64,000 nucleotides of DNA from 66-474 sp036279975 (GCA_036279975.1 DASURP010000096.1:14650-78649), one strand, 5' to 3'; counted from the stretch's first letter, positions 42,709 through 51,830 are shown. Notes: generated by a model not told the origin, from the sequence alone. Translations and numbers: made by a program.

Positions 42709-42734
42709 TCCGGCAAATGCAGCCCGCGATTACA
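42709..42734 (-). promoter_or_regulatory. putative ECF-sigma promoter before the DUF1232-like gene
   Basis: Minus-strand TGTAAT, 14 bases, then GCCGGA. It matches the two motifs at 32465 and 33093 in sequence and spacing and lies 60 bases before the ATG. It is the only recognisable element in the 320-base divergent region between this gene and parC (42650-42969). Confidence 0.55.
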
Positions 42735-42969
42735 GTCCCCGACACCTCGCGAGCCGGTTTCGGGGCATGGGAGTGGGCGACGCAACCTGTGCTGCGGCCC
42801 GGATTGACCCGCTTGCCGGGAACGGGCGGTCGGCCACACGGCCGTCTGGACGAGGGCCGCCGGCGAGCCGGTTTGCGCGAAGCCGGCATCGGGACCCGGA
42901 CGCGTGCACTGGAACGCGCACCCCGCGACAATAGCGGGTCGTTCCGCGGCACCAGACCAGGTCGACCCG

Positions 42970-45213
42970 ATGACCAACCTGCAATCGAATTTCGAACAAA
43001 TCCCGCTGCGCGAATACGCTGAACGCGCGTACCTCGACTACTCGATGTACGTGGTGCTGGACCGCGCCCTGCCCTTCATCGGCGACGGGCTCAAGCCCGT
43101 GCAGCGCCGTATCGCGTACGCGATGAGCGAGCTGGGCCTGGCTGCGACGGCCAAGCCCAAGAAATCCGCGCGCACCATCGGCGACGTGATCGGCAAGTTC
43201 CACCCGCACGGTGACTCGGCGTGCTACGAGGCGATGGTGCTGATGGCCCAGCCCTTCAGCTACCGCTATCCGCTGGTCGACGGGCAAGGCAACTTCGGTT
43301 CCCCCGACGATCCCAAGTCGTTCGCCGCGATGCGTTACACCGAATCGCGCCTGACCCCGATCGCCGAGTTGCTGCTGGGCGAGCTGGCGATGGGCACGGT
43401 CGAATGGGCGCCCAACTTCGACGGTACGCTGCAGGAGCCCTCGTGGCTGCCGGCGCGCGTCCCGCACGTGCTGTTGAACGGTTCCACCGGCATCGCGGTC
43501 GGCATGGCCACCGACATCCCGCCGCACAACCTGCGCGAGGTGGTGGGCGCGTGCATCCACCTGCTGGACGAGCCTTCCGCCAGCGTCGCGGAGTTGTGCG
43601 GGCACATCAAGGCGCCGGACTTCCCGACCGCGGCCGAAATCATCACGCCGCACAACGAGCTGGCGGCGATGTATGCAACCGGCAACGGTTCGGTGCGTTG
43701 CCGCGCGGTCTACGTCGAGGAGCGCGGCAACATCGTGCTGACCGCTCTGCCGCACCAGGTCTCGCCCGCAAGGATCATCGAGCAAATCGCGGCGCAGATG
43801 CGCGCGAAGAAGCTGCCGATGCTGGAGGACCTGCGCGACGAATCCGACCACGAAAACCCGGTGCGGCTGGTGCTGATCCCGCGCTCCAACCGTGTCGACA
43901 CCGGGACGATGATGCAGCACCTGTTCGCCACCACCGATCTCGAAAAGAGCTTCCGCGTCAACCTCAACCTGATCGGACTGGACGGGCGCCCGCAGGTCAA
44001 GACGCTGAAGCAGATCCTCGAGGAATGGCTGCGCTTCCGTTCCGACACGGTGACGCGGCGTTTGCGGCACCGCCTGGAAAAGGTCGAGCGCCGCCTGTAC
44101 CTGCTGGAAGGCCTGCGCATCGCGTTCCTCAACCTCGACGAAGTCATCCGCATCGTCCGCCACGAAGACGAGCCGAAACCAGCGCTGATCAAGCGCTTCA
44201 GGCTGTCGGAGGAACAGGCCGACTACATCCTCGAGACGAAACTGCGCCAGCTCGCGCGGCTGGAGGAAATGAAGCTCGATGCCGAACGCGACGCACTGGA
44301 AGAAGAACGCGCGAAGATCGAAGTGACGCTGAAATCGAAGGCTCGGCTCAAGACCCTGATCAAACAGGAGTTGCAGGCCGACGCCGGCAAGTACGGCGAC
44401 GCGCGCCGTTCGCCGCTGGTCGAACGCGCCGCCGCGCAGGCGCTCGACGAAAGCGAACTGGTCGCCTCCGAGCCGGTCACGATCGTGCTCAGCGAAAAGG
44501 GCTGGGCGCGCGCGGCCAAGGGCCACGACGTCGATGCGCCGGAACTTTCGTACCGCGAAGGCGACGCGTACCTGGCCGCCGCACTCGGCAAGAGTTCGCA
44601 GCAGGCGGTGTTCTTCGACTCCACCGGGCGCAGCTATTCCACGCCGGCCCACACCCTGCCCTCGGCTCGCGGCAACGGCGAACCGCTGACCGGCCGTTTC
44701 ACGCCGCCGGCCGGAGCGCGCTTCGATGCGGTCGCGATCGGGGACGGCACCACGCGCCTGGTACTCGCCACCGACGCCGGCTACGGCTTCCTCACCCGCT
44801 TCGAGGGCCTGCTCGCCAACAAGAAGGCCGGAAAGCAGGTCATCAACATGGACGCCGATGCGCATGTCCTCGCCCCCGCGTACGTTGCCGACCCCGCGCG
44901 CGACCGCATCGTTGCGGTCACCACGGAAGGCCACCTGCTGATGTTTTCGGTGGCGGACCTGCCCGAGCTCGAGCGCGGCCGCGGCAACAAACTGATCGAG
45001 ATCCCGAAGGCGAAGCGCGCCGCCGGCGGTGAACGGTTGGCCGGAATCGCCGTAGTGGCCGAAGGCTCCGGCGAAATCACCTTGCACGCCGGCCAACGCA
45101 AACTCACCCTGAAATGGGCCGACCTGGTGGAATACGGCGGCAGCCGTGCGCAACGGGGCGGCCTGTTGCCGCGCGGGTTGCGCAGGGTGGACCGGATCGA
45201 AACCACCGGCTGA
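42970..45213 (+). CDS. parC: DNA topoisomerase IV subunit A
   Basis: The DNA-cleaving subunit of topoisomerase IV, which unlinks daughter chromosomes with ParE. At 747 residues it matches E. coli ParC (752). The winged-helix core shows LKPVQRRIAYAM, HPHGDSACYEAMV and the active-site Tyr123 in AAMRYTESRLTP. Ser83 and Glu87 correspond to E. coli Ser80/Glu84 and are the quinolone-sensitive residues. The C-terminal propeller includes SARGNGEPLTGRF and KAGKQVINMD. It is ParC rather than GyrA because the GyrA box QRRGGKG is absent. parE is not in the window. Confidence 0.95.
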   Translation: MTNLQSNFEQIPLREYAERAYLDYSMYVVLDRALPFIGDGLKPVQRRIAYAMSELGLAATAKPKKSARTIGDVIGKFHPHGDSACYEAMVLMAQPFSYRYPLVDGQGNFGSPDDPKSFAAMRYTESRLTPIAELLLGELAMGTVEWAPNFDGTLQEPSWLPARVPHVLLNGSTGIAVGMATDIPPHNLREVVGACIHLLDEPSASVAELCGHIKAPDFPTAAEIITPHNELAAMYATGNGSVRCRAVYVEERGNIVLTALPHQVSPARIIEQIAAQMRAKKLPMLEDLRDESDHENPVRLVLIPRSNRVDTGTMMQHLFATTDLEKSFRVNLNLIGLDGRPQVKTLKQILEEWLRFRSDTVTRRLRHRLEKVERRLYLLEGLRIAFLNLDEVIRIVRHEDEPKPALIKRFRLSEEQADYILETKLRQLARLEEMKLDAERDALEEERAKIEVTLKSKARLKTLIKQELQADAGKYGDARRSPLVERAAAQALDESELVASEPVTIVLSEKGWARAAKGHDVDAPELSYREGDAYLAAALGKSSQQAVFFDSTGRSYSTPAHTLPSARGNGEPLTGRFTPPAGARFDAVAIGDGTTRLVLATDAGYGFLTRFEGLLANKKAGKQVINMDADAHVLAPAYVADPARDRIVAVTTEGHLLMFSVADLPELERGRGNKLIEIPKAKRAAGGERLAGIAVVAEGSGEITLHAGQRKLTLKWADLVEYGGSRAQRGGLLPRGLRRVDRIETTG

Positions 45214-45257
45214 CGCAGGTCTGTACTCGCACCACGGGTAACAGGCACAATTGCACG

Positions 45258-45542
45258 ATGCACGGCGAATACAAGATGCCGGGGGGCAAGCTGGTGGTGG
45301 CGGACCTCGAGGTGCGCAACGGCAAGCTGACCGGCGTACGGATCAGCGGCGACTTTTTCCTGGAACCGGATTCGGCGTTGACCATGATCGACGTGGCGCT
45401 GGAAGGACTGCCCGCGGCAGCCGGAAACAAGCATCATGCGGCCGTGATACGCGCCGCACTGGGTCCGGGCACCAGGATGTACGGAATCTCGCCGGAGGCC
45501 ATCGCGGTCGCGGTGCAGCGAGCACTGGAGCCGTCGGCGTGA
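45258..45542 (+). CDS. lipoate-protein ligase accessory subunit, LplB-like
   Basis: A 94-residue protein matching the C-terminal accessory domain of lipoate-protein ligase (Lip_prot_lig_C): MHGEYKMPGGKLVVADLEV, then GVRISGDFFLEPDSALTMID and ALEGLPAA. In Thermoplasma the ligase is split into LplA and LplB, and LplB is needed for lipoyl-adenylate formation. Here it precedes the catalytic gene and overlaps it by 4 bases (GTGA), so the two should form one enzyme. Confidence 0.82.
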   Translation: MHGEYKMPGGKLVVADLEVRNGKLTGVRISGDFFLEPDSALTMIDVALEGLPAAAGNKHHAAVIRAALGPGTRMYGISPEAIAVAVQRALEPSA

Positions 45543-46315
45543 ACCGCACCGACTGGAACGATTACAAATGGCGGCTGGTCCACGCCCCGCCGCAGCCCCC
45601 CGCACTGCACATGGCGCTGGACGAAGTGCTGACCGACGAAGTCGCGGCGCGCCGCCGGCCACCGACCCTGCGGGTGTGGGAATGGTCGTCGCCGTGCGTG
45701 GTGATCGGACGCTTCCAGTCGCTGCGCAACGAGGTGGACATGCAGGCCGCGCTCCACCACGGCATCGAAGTGGTGCGGCGCATCAGTGGCGGCGGCGCGA
45801 TGTTCATCGAACCCGGCAACACCATCACCTACTCGCTGTACGCGCCGGAAACGCTGGTCGCCGGCATGAGCTTCCAGGAATCCTACGAATTCATGGACGC
45901 GTGGGTGATCAACGCATTGCAGGCGCTGGGCATCGACGTCTGGTACCAGCCGCTCAACGACATCGCCTCGCCGGCCGGCAAGATCGCGGGCGCCGCGCAA
46001 ACCCGCCGGGGCGGCGCGGTGCTGCACCACGTCACGATGGCCTACGACATCGACACCACCAAGATGCTGGAGGTCCTGCGCATCGGCCGCGAGAAACTCT
46101 CCGACAAGGCCACGCCGAGTGCCGCCAAGCGGGTCGACCCGTTGCGCAGCCAGACCGGCCTCGCGCGTGCCGAAGTCATCGACAGGATGATCGCGACCTT
46201 CCGCGACTTGCACGGACTCGGCACCGGCAGGCTCCAGCCCGAGGAGATGGAACGCGCGGACGCACTCGCGGCGTCGAAATTTTCGTCGGCGTCCTGGACC
46301 GGCGTCGTGCCGTAG
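45539..46315 (+). CDS. lipoate-protein ligase, catalytic subunit (LplA-like)
   Basis: A 258-residue ligase of the LplA/LipB/BirA fold that attaches lipoate to E2 subunits and GcvH. VVIGRFQSLRNEVDM, VRRISGGGAMFIEPGNTITY (79-98) and PAGKIAGAAQTRRGG with the catalytic Lys148 are visible. It has no C-terminal accessory domain of its own; that is encoded by the preceding gene. The start is GTG 45539 inside the upstream stop. Two-subunit lipoate ligases are best known in archaea and are less often described in Gammaproteobacteria. Confidence 0.85.
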   Translation: MNRTDWNDYKWRLVHAPPQPPALHMALDEVLTDEVAARRRPPTLRVWEWSSPCVVIGRFQSLRNEVDMQAALHHGIEVVRRISGGGAMFIEPGNTITYSLYAPETLVAGMSFQESYEFMDAWVINALQALGIDVWYQPLNDIASPAGKIAGAAQTRRGGAVLHHVTMAYDIDTTKMLEVLRIGREKLSDKATPSAAKRVDPLRSQTGLARAEVIDRMIATFRDLHGLGTGRLQPEEMERADALAASKFSSASWTGVVP

Positions 46316-46342
46316 GGAACCCCTGATTAAATGTCCATCATC

Positions 46343-46442
46343 GTCGCCCCGGCGTAGGCCGGGGCCCAGTAAGGGTTTGTATCGCGGCCACAGGCCGCGA
46401 TTCTTCTTCATTACTGGATACCGGCCTGCGCCGGCATGGCGA
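46343..46442. repeat. inverted REP pair around a terminator-like hairpin
   Basis: The left arm (46343-46370) has CCCCGGCGTAGGCCGGGG ending CCAGT. The right arm (46412-46442) starts ACTGGATACCGGCCTGCGCC, roughly its reverse complement. Between them 46381-46401 is a 9-bp perfect hairpin (ATCGCGGCC / GGCCGCGAT, loop ACA) followed by TCTTCTTCATT. The whole looks like a BIME unit that also ends the lplA transcript. Confidence 0.7.
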
Positions 46443-46553
46443 GCAAAATCACGACTTCCCTGGAATCCGCACTGCCGTCGCCCATGGCTTTCGGCCATTG
46501 GCGCGGCTGCACGTGAACGGCACAATGGCACCTCCGTCCGGGGATCGTTTTGC

Positions 46554-48950
46554 ATGCGCTGGTTCCGCAATGTCGCTGTCGCGCTGATCGTCGTCGTCGT
46601 CATCACCCTGGCGATCGGCTGGCGGCTGCTCGCAGGCAGCCGTCCCCAGGCAAACGGCAGCGTCACCGTGCCGGGACTGTCGGCTCCGGCGAGCATCACC
46701 CGCGACGCCAGCGGCATCCCGACGATCACGGCACAAAACCGCGTGGACCTCGCCTTCGCGCTCGGCTTCGCGCACGGCCAGGAACGATTCTTCCAGATGG
46801 ACCTGCAGCGTCGCATGGCCGCGGGCGAACTCGCGGCCCTGGTCGGCCCCGCGGCACTGCCGGGCGACGAGAACCATCGCCGGCATCGTTTCCGCGCGCT
46901 CGCGCAGCGCGAACTCGCCCTGCTCGCGCCCGCGCAACGCAAGCTGATGGATGCCTACACGGCGGGCGTCAACGTGGGCCTCCAGCGCCTCTCCGTGCGT
47001 CCATGGGAGTACCTGCTGCTGGGTGCCAAACCACGGCCGTGGACGGACGCCGACACCGTCCTGACCATCGACGCGATGTTCTTCGACCTCAACCAGGACG
47101 GCAACAATGCGCGCGAACTCAACATCGCGCGCCTGCGCGACGTGCTGCCCGGGCCGCTGGTGGATTTCCTGCTGGCGCCGGCGCCGCGCTGGGAAACGCC
47201 GATGCAGGGCGGCCCCGCGCAGCCGGTCCCATTGCCTGACGAAGCCGTGTTCGATCTGCGCAAGGTCTCCGCAGCGACGGCCGTGCTGGCACATGGGGTG
47301 CGGGCCGTCGCCATCGCCGATGCGGCGAATACCGGCGTCGGCAGCAACGGCTTCGCGGTGGCCGGGGGACTGACCGGCGGCGCGGCGCTGCTGGCCAACG
47401 ATCCGCACCTCGCGCTGCGCGTGCCGAACATCTGGTACCGGGCGCGGATGCGCTACCCCGATCCGTCCGATCCGCAACGCCAGCTCGACTTGAACGGCGT
47501 CACCCTGCCCGGCACGCCCGCGCTGGTGATCGGCAGCAACGGCCACATCGCGTGGGGTTTCACCAACAGCGAAGGCGACTGGATGGACTGGGTGAAGGTG
47601 ATCCGCAACCCGGAAAACCCTTCGCAATACAAGACACCGGACGGCTGGGCGACGCTCGCCAAACACGACGAAACGATCCACGTGAAGGGCGCGCCCGACG
47701 TCCACGAAACCGTCGCCGACACCATCTGGGGCCCGGTCATGGCCAAGGCGCCCGACGGCACGCCGCTGGCACTGGCGTGGATCGCGCAGGACCCGCGCGC
47801 AGTGAATTTCAACCTGATGCGGCTGGAAACCGCGACCACGGTTGGCCAGGCCCTGACGCTGGCGCCAAGCATGGGCATCCCGCCGCAAAACCTCGTGGTC
47901 GCCGACCGCGCCGGCAACATCGGCTGGAGCATTGCCGGCAGCGTGATTCCGGTGCGCGCCGGATTCGATCCAGCGCTGCCCGCCGACTGGTCGCAGCCCG
48001 GTACGGGCTGGCTGGGCCACGCAACGCCAAGCCAGGTTCCGCGCATCGCGGACCCGCCCGGTTCACGAATCTGGACGGCCAACCAGCGCATCGTCTCGGG
48101 CGACGACCTGGCCCTGATCGGCGATGGCGGCTACGACCAGGGTGCGCGCGCGCAGCAGATCCGCGACGATCTTCTTGCACGCGGCCACTTCGCGCCGCGC
48201 GACATGCTGGCCATCCAGCTCGACGACCGCGCGCTGTTCCTTGCGCGCTGGCAGAAGCTGCTGCTGGGTGTCCTGGCCAGGTCGGGCGACCCGGGGACCG
48301 CAGCGCTGGAACCGTTCGTGCAGAACTGGCAGGCGCGCGCCGCCACCGACAGCGTCGGCTATCGCATCGTGCGGATGTTCCGCGACCAGGTGCGCGAAAA
48401 CGTGCTGGCGCCCTTCGCCGCGCGCGCCAGCGCGAAATGGAAGGATTTCACGTGGCCGACGCCCGCGGTTGGCGAATACGCCACGTGGACGCTGGTCACG
48501 CAGAAGCCCGCGTGGCTGCTGAACCCGAAGTACAAGGACTGGAACGCGTTGCTGGCCGCTTCCGCGCAGCAGGTCGCGGATGCGCTGGACAAGCTTCCGG
48601 GCGGCCTCGCAGGCCAGACCTGGGGCGCCCGCAACACCGCGCGGATCGACAATCCCCTGTCGCAGGCGTTGCCGGACTGGCTCGCACGTTACCTGGACAT
48701 GCCGCACGTTCCGCTGCCCGGCGACAACGACCTGCCGCGCGTGCTGCATCCTGCGTTCGGCGCGTCGATGCGCATGGACGTGCAACCAGGTGACGAGGCG
48801 CACGGCATCCTCGAAATGCCTGCCGGCCAGTCCGACAACCCGTTGTCGCCGTGGTTCGGCAGGGGCCATGAAGCCTGGGTGAAAGGCGAACCGACCCCGC
48901 TGCTGCCAGGACCCGCGAAGTACCGGCTGACCCTGCAACCGGCGCATTGA
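46554..48950 (+). CDS. penicillin acylase family protein
   Basis: A 798-residue Ntn-hydrolase precursor. An N-terminal helix (about 7-27) is a signal peptide or anchor. The alpha-chain part shows DASGIPTITAQNRVDLAFAL and GFAHGQERFFQMDLQRRMAA. The autocleavage site and catalytic Ser264 lie in GVGSNGFAVAG. The beta-chain shows GGAALLANDPHLALRVPNIW, LPGTPALVIGSNGHIAWGFT with the oxyanion Asn, and GNIGWSIAGSVIPVR. It acts in the periplasm on amides such as penicillins or acyl-homoserine lactones; which one is unknown. It is monocistronic after the REP pair. Confidence 0.9.
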   Translation: MRWFRNVAVALIVVVVITLAIGWRLLAGSRPQANGSVTVPGLSAPASITRDASGIPTITAQNRVDLAFALGFAHGQERFFQMDLQRRMAAGELAALVGPAALPGDENHRRHRFRALAQRELALLAPAQRKLMDAYTAGVNVGLQRLSVRPWEYLLLGAKPRPWTDADTVLTIDAMFFDLNQDGNNARELNIARLRDVLPGPLVDFLLAPAPRWETPMQGGPAQPVPLPDEAVFDLRKVSAATAVLAHGVRAVAIADAANTGVGSNGFAVAGGLTGGAALLANDPHLALRVPNIWYRARMRYPDPSDPQRQLDLNGVTLPGTPALVIGSNGHIAWGFTNSEGDWMDWVKVIRNPENPSQYKTPDGWATLAKHDETIHVKGAPDVHETVADTIWGPVMAKAPDGTPLALAWIAQDPRAVNFNLMRLETATTVGQALTLAPSMGIPPQNLVVADRAGNIGWSIAGSVIPVRAGFDPALPADWSQPGTGWLGHATPSQVPRIADPPGSRIWTANQRIVSGDDLALIGDGGYDQGARAQQIRDDLLARGHFAPRDMLAIQLDDRALFLARWQKLLLGVLARSGDPGTAALEPFVQNWQARAATDSVGYRIVRMFRDQVRENVLAPFAARASAKWKDFTWPTPAVGEYATWTLVTQKPAWLLNPKYKDWNALLAASAQQVADALDKLPGGLAGQTWGARNTARIDNPLSQALPDWLARYLDMPHVPLPGDNDLPRVLHPAFGASMRMDVQPGDEAHGILEMPAGQSDNPLSPWFGRGHEAWVKGEPTPLLPGPAKYRLTLQPAH

Positions 48951-49028
48951 GCCGATCGTTCACCACGGCCTGAACGTACCCGCCCGGCCCGCTTGCGCCG
49001 GGCCGCATGCCCCGGCGACCATCGCCTT

Positions 49029-49844
49029 ATGAGACCGCTTCGCCCCCTCGCATCCCGCCTCGCCAGCCTGCTCGGCAAGGCCGGCCTGATCACGGCGGCC
49101 GCGTCGCTGGCCGCCTGCGCGCAGACCTCGCACGGCATCGCCAGCCACGACGTGCGGTTCGATGACGTGCACTTCAGGGTGGTGACACTCGACCTGCACA
49201 AGGCGAACTTGAGCCTGCATTGGCGCAACCCGGCCACCGGCAAGCCATTCGCAAGCATCCACGCCCTGCAAGCCTGGGGAGCCGCGCACCATCGCGCGCT
49301 GCTGTTCGCCGCCAATGCCGGCATCTACGACGCCAAAGGCGAACCGCTGGGCTTGTACGTGGAAGGCGGCAAGGCCCGGAAACCGCTCAACACCGCCCAC
49401 GGCAACCCGGCGGCGGGCAACTTCTCGCTGCTGCCGAACGGCGTCTTCGTGATCGATGCCACGGGCCATGCCTCGGTGCAAACCACCACGGAATTCGCCG
49501 CCGCCCAGCTGCAACCACGCACCGCCACCCAGTCCGGGCCCATGTTGGTGATCGACGGCAAGCTCAACCCGCATTTCGACTCGGCGTCCGACAGCATGAA
49601 ATGGCGCAGTGGGGTGTGCGCGCGCAACCCGGACGACGTGGTGTTCGCGGTAAGCGCCAGTCCGGTGAACTTCCACACCTTCGCGGCCCTGTTCCGCGAC
49701 AGGCTCGGTTGCGCGAACGCGCTGTACCTCGACGGCACGTTGTCGCAAATCTACGTCGACGGCGAGTATTACGGTGCGCCTGCCTTCATGGTGAAGCCCT
49801 ACGCGGGCATCTTTGCCGTGTTCGTCCCCACGCGCGCCCGCTGA
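49029..49844 (+). CDS. phosphodiester glycosidase-like (DUF2233/NAGPA) lipoprotein
   Basis: A 271-residue exported protein. A lipobox SLAAC places an acylated Cys at position 30. The domain matches NAGPA/DUF2233 (YigE-like): FRVVTLDLHKANLSLHW, LFAANAGIYDAKGEPLGLYV, TQSGPMLVIDGKLNPHF, RSGVCARNPDDVVFAVS and ALYLDGTLSQIYVDG. Human NAGPA removes GlcNAc from phosphodiesters; bacterial members probably act on envelope glycans. A GC-rich palindrome without a T tract lies just upstream (about 48980-49004). Confidence 0.82.
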   Translation: MRPLRPLASRLASLLGKAGLITAAASLAACAQTSHGIASHDVRFDDVHFRVVTLDLHKANLSLHWRNPATGKPFASIHALQAWGAAHHRALLFAANAGIYDAKGEPLGLYVEGGKARKPLNTAHGNPAAGNFSLLPNGVFVIDATGHASVQTTTEFAAAQLQPRTATQSGPMLVIDGKLNPHFDSASDSMKWRSGVCARNPDDVVFAVSASPVNFHTFAALFRDRLGCANALYLDGTLSQIYVDGEYYGAPAFMVKPYAGIFAVFVPTRAR

Positions 49845-50067
49845 GCCCGACGCACTCCTGCGGCACGCCCCCTCACGTCCCGACCGCTTCGGGCCGCGCC
49901 TCCACGCCTGCAGGACGTGATGCGCCAGGTGCAATATGGCCCACAGAATACTTTACACAGTTATACATGGCATAAGGATGGCTGGGCAGCTAGGGTGTAT
50001 GCCCGATCAGGCCGGCCGCGAGCGGCACGGTCCACCACGAACACGCTCCACCCACAGGGGAACCACG

Positions 50068-50625
50068 ATGCGACTGAAATCACCCACACTCGCCCCGCGC
50101 CTGACGCTCGAAGACGTCAACGGAAAACCGGTCACGCTTGGCGGCAGCGGCCGCCGGACCATGCTGTGTTTTTTCCGCGATGCCGCCTGCCCGTTCTGCA
50201 ACTTCCGGATCTACGAACTGACTTACCGCCAGCAACAACTCGCGACGCTCGGGATCGACGTGATCGCCCTGTTCTCGTCCACGCCCGAGGAATTGAAGCG
50301 GTTCGTGACGAGCAAGCCGCGGCCGTTCCCGGTGATCGCCGATACAGCCTCGGTGGCGTATTCACGCTACGGGATCGAACGTTCGTTGCTGCGCAAATGG
50401 ACAGGCATATTGACCCGCATCCCCACGCTGCTGAAGGGCCTGCGGATCGTCGGCCTGGCCGGACTCAGGACGAACGACCTGTTGCCCGCGGACTTCCTGA
50501 TCGACGAAAACGGCCACATCGTCGAAGCCTGGTATGGCCGCGACGCCGGGGACCGCATCCCGTTCGAACACATCGAGTTGTTCGGGGCGCGTGGCCTGCT
50601 GACCAGCCTGGCGCCTGCAGACTGA
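50068..50625 (+). CDS. peroxiredoxin-like (AhpC/TSA) protein
   Basis: A 185-residue thioredoxin-fold protein of the alkyl hydroperoxide reductase family. LTLEDVNGKPVTLGGSGRRT leads to LCFFRDAACPFCNFRIYELT, with an uncommon C-P-F-C pair near residues 35-38. VIALFSSTPEELKRF and PFPVIADTASVAYSRYGIER follow, then FLIDENGHIVEAWYGRDAGD. It probably reduces peroxides or disulphides in the cytoplasm. AGGGGAACC is its ribosome site. The 220 bases upstream include an AT-rich patch (49951-49980, with TTTACA and TATACA) that may hold its promoter. Confidence 0.8.
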   Translation: MRLKSPTLAPRLTLEDVNGKPVTLGGSGRRTMLCFFRDAACPFCNFRIYELTYRQQQLATLGIDVIALFSSTPEELKRFVTSKPRPFPVIADTASVAYSRYGIERSLLRKWTGILTRIPTLLKGLRIVGLAGLRTNDLLPADFLIDENGHIVEAWYGRDAGDRIPFEHIELFGARGLLTSLAPAD

Positions 50626-50642
50626 GCGCCATCGCCGCGACC

Positions 50643-51779
50643 TCAGCGTGCCAGCATGCGACTGGCGATCGCGAGATGGATCGCCGGCATGCGCTCGAGG
50701 TCCGCCAGCGCGACGCACTCGTCGATCTTGTGGATGGTCGCATTGGCGGGGCCGATCTCGACGACCTCGGCGCCGAGCGGCGCGATGAAACGGCCGTCCG
50801 AGGTGCCGCCGCCGGTGCTCGGCTCGGATTCGATGCCGCAAACCTCGCGGCAGACGTCGATGACGGTTTGGCGCAGCCTGCCGCCCTCGGGAGCATGGAA
50901 GGGTTCGCCCGAGAGATTCCACTCGATCGCGCAGTCGACGCCGTGCCTTGCCAGCACGGCTTCGGTGCGCGTGCGCAGCGATTCGGCGCTGCTGGCCGTG
51001 CCGAACCGGAAGTTCGCGTCGACCACCACGCTGCCGGGAATCACGTTCAATGCGCCGGTTCCGCCATGGATGTTCGATACCTGGAACGTCGTCGGCGGAA
51101 AGTCGGCATTGCCCTCGTCCCAGCGCGTGGCCGCAAGTTCCGCCAGCGTGGGCGCGATCGCGTGGATGGGATTTTTCGCAAGCTCGGGATAGGCAACGTG
51201 GCCCTGCACGCCACGCGCGGTGAGCCTGAGCGACAACGAGCCGCGCCGGCCGACCCGGACCAGGTCGCCCAGTTTTGCTTTCGATGACGGTTCACCCACC
51301 ACGCACCAGTCGATGCGCTGGCCCGTCTCCCGGAAATGCCGCGCAACCCGGCGCACGCCATCGAGGTTGACCGGACCTTCCTCGTCGCTGGTGACCAGCA
51401 ACGCAACCGTCCCGGGATGGTTCGGATGCGCGGCGACGAATTGTTCCAGCGCCACCACCATCGCGGCGACACCGGATTTCATGTCGGCCGCGCCGCGCCC
51501 GTACAACATGCCATCGCGCACGGTCGGCTCGAACGGCGGCGAGGCCCAGTCCGCCTCCGGCCCGCTGGGCACGACATCGATATGGCCGAGGAACGCCAGT
51601 ACCGGACTGCCCTGGCCGTGCGTGGCCCACAGGTTCGCGACCTCACCGTAACGCAGGTGCTCGCAACGAAACCCGGCACGCGCCAGGCGCGTCGCGAGCA
51701 ACGCCATGCAACCTCCGTCATCGGGGGTCAGCGAAGGACGGCGGATCAGCTCGCAGGTAAGATCGAACACTTCGGACAT
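50643..51779 (-). CDS. dapE: succinyl-diaminopimelate desuccinylase
   Basis: M20-family di-zinc hydrolase that makes LL-diaminopimelate in the succinylase branch of lysine and murein synthesis. The 378-residue protein shows AFLGHIDVVPSG (zinc His and bridging-region Asp), YGRGAADMKSGVAAMV, LLVTSDEEGPVN (catalytic Glu pair), VVGEPSS, and the C-terminal STGGGTSDGRFIAPLG with AEVVEIGPANATIHKIDE. All are DapE-specific. It ends 18 bases from the convergent peroxiredoxin gene and starts 52 bases after the VIT1 gene. Confidence 0.95.
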   Translation of the reverse strand: MSEVFDLTCELIRRPSLTPDDGGCMALLATRLARAGFRCEHLRYGEVANLWATHGQGSPVLAFLGHIDVVPSGPEADWASPPFEPTVRDGMLYGRGAADMKSGVAAMVVALEQFVAAHPNHPGTVALLVTSDEEGPVNLDGVRRVARHFRETGQRIDWCVVGEPSSKAKLGDLVRVGRRGSLSLRLTARGVQGHVAYPELAKNPIHAIAPTLAELAATRWDEGNADFPPTTFQVSNIHGGTGALNVIPGSVVVDANFRFGTASSAESLRTRTEAVLARHGVDCAIEWNLSGEPFHAPEGGRLRQTVIDVCREVCGIESEPSTGGGTSDGRFIAPLGAEVVEIGPANATIHKIDECVALADLERMPAIHLAIASRMLAR

Positions 51780-51830
51780 GCGCGGCATCCGCGTGGCAGG
51801 CGATGCCCGGCAGCATAGCAACGGTGGCCG

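Noticed and set aside
42700..42952. Longer N-terminus for the DUF1232-like protein
   Set aside because: The extension is Arg/Pro-rich shadow sequence running through the putative promoter; ATG 42649 has a good ribosome site.
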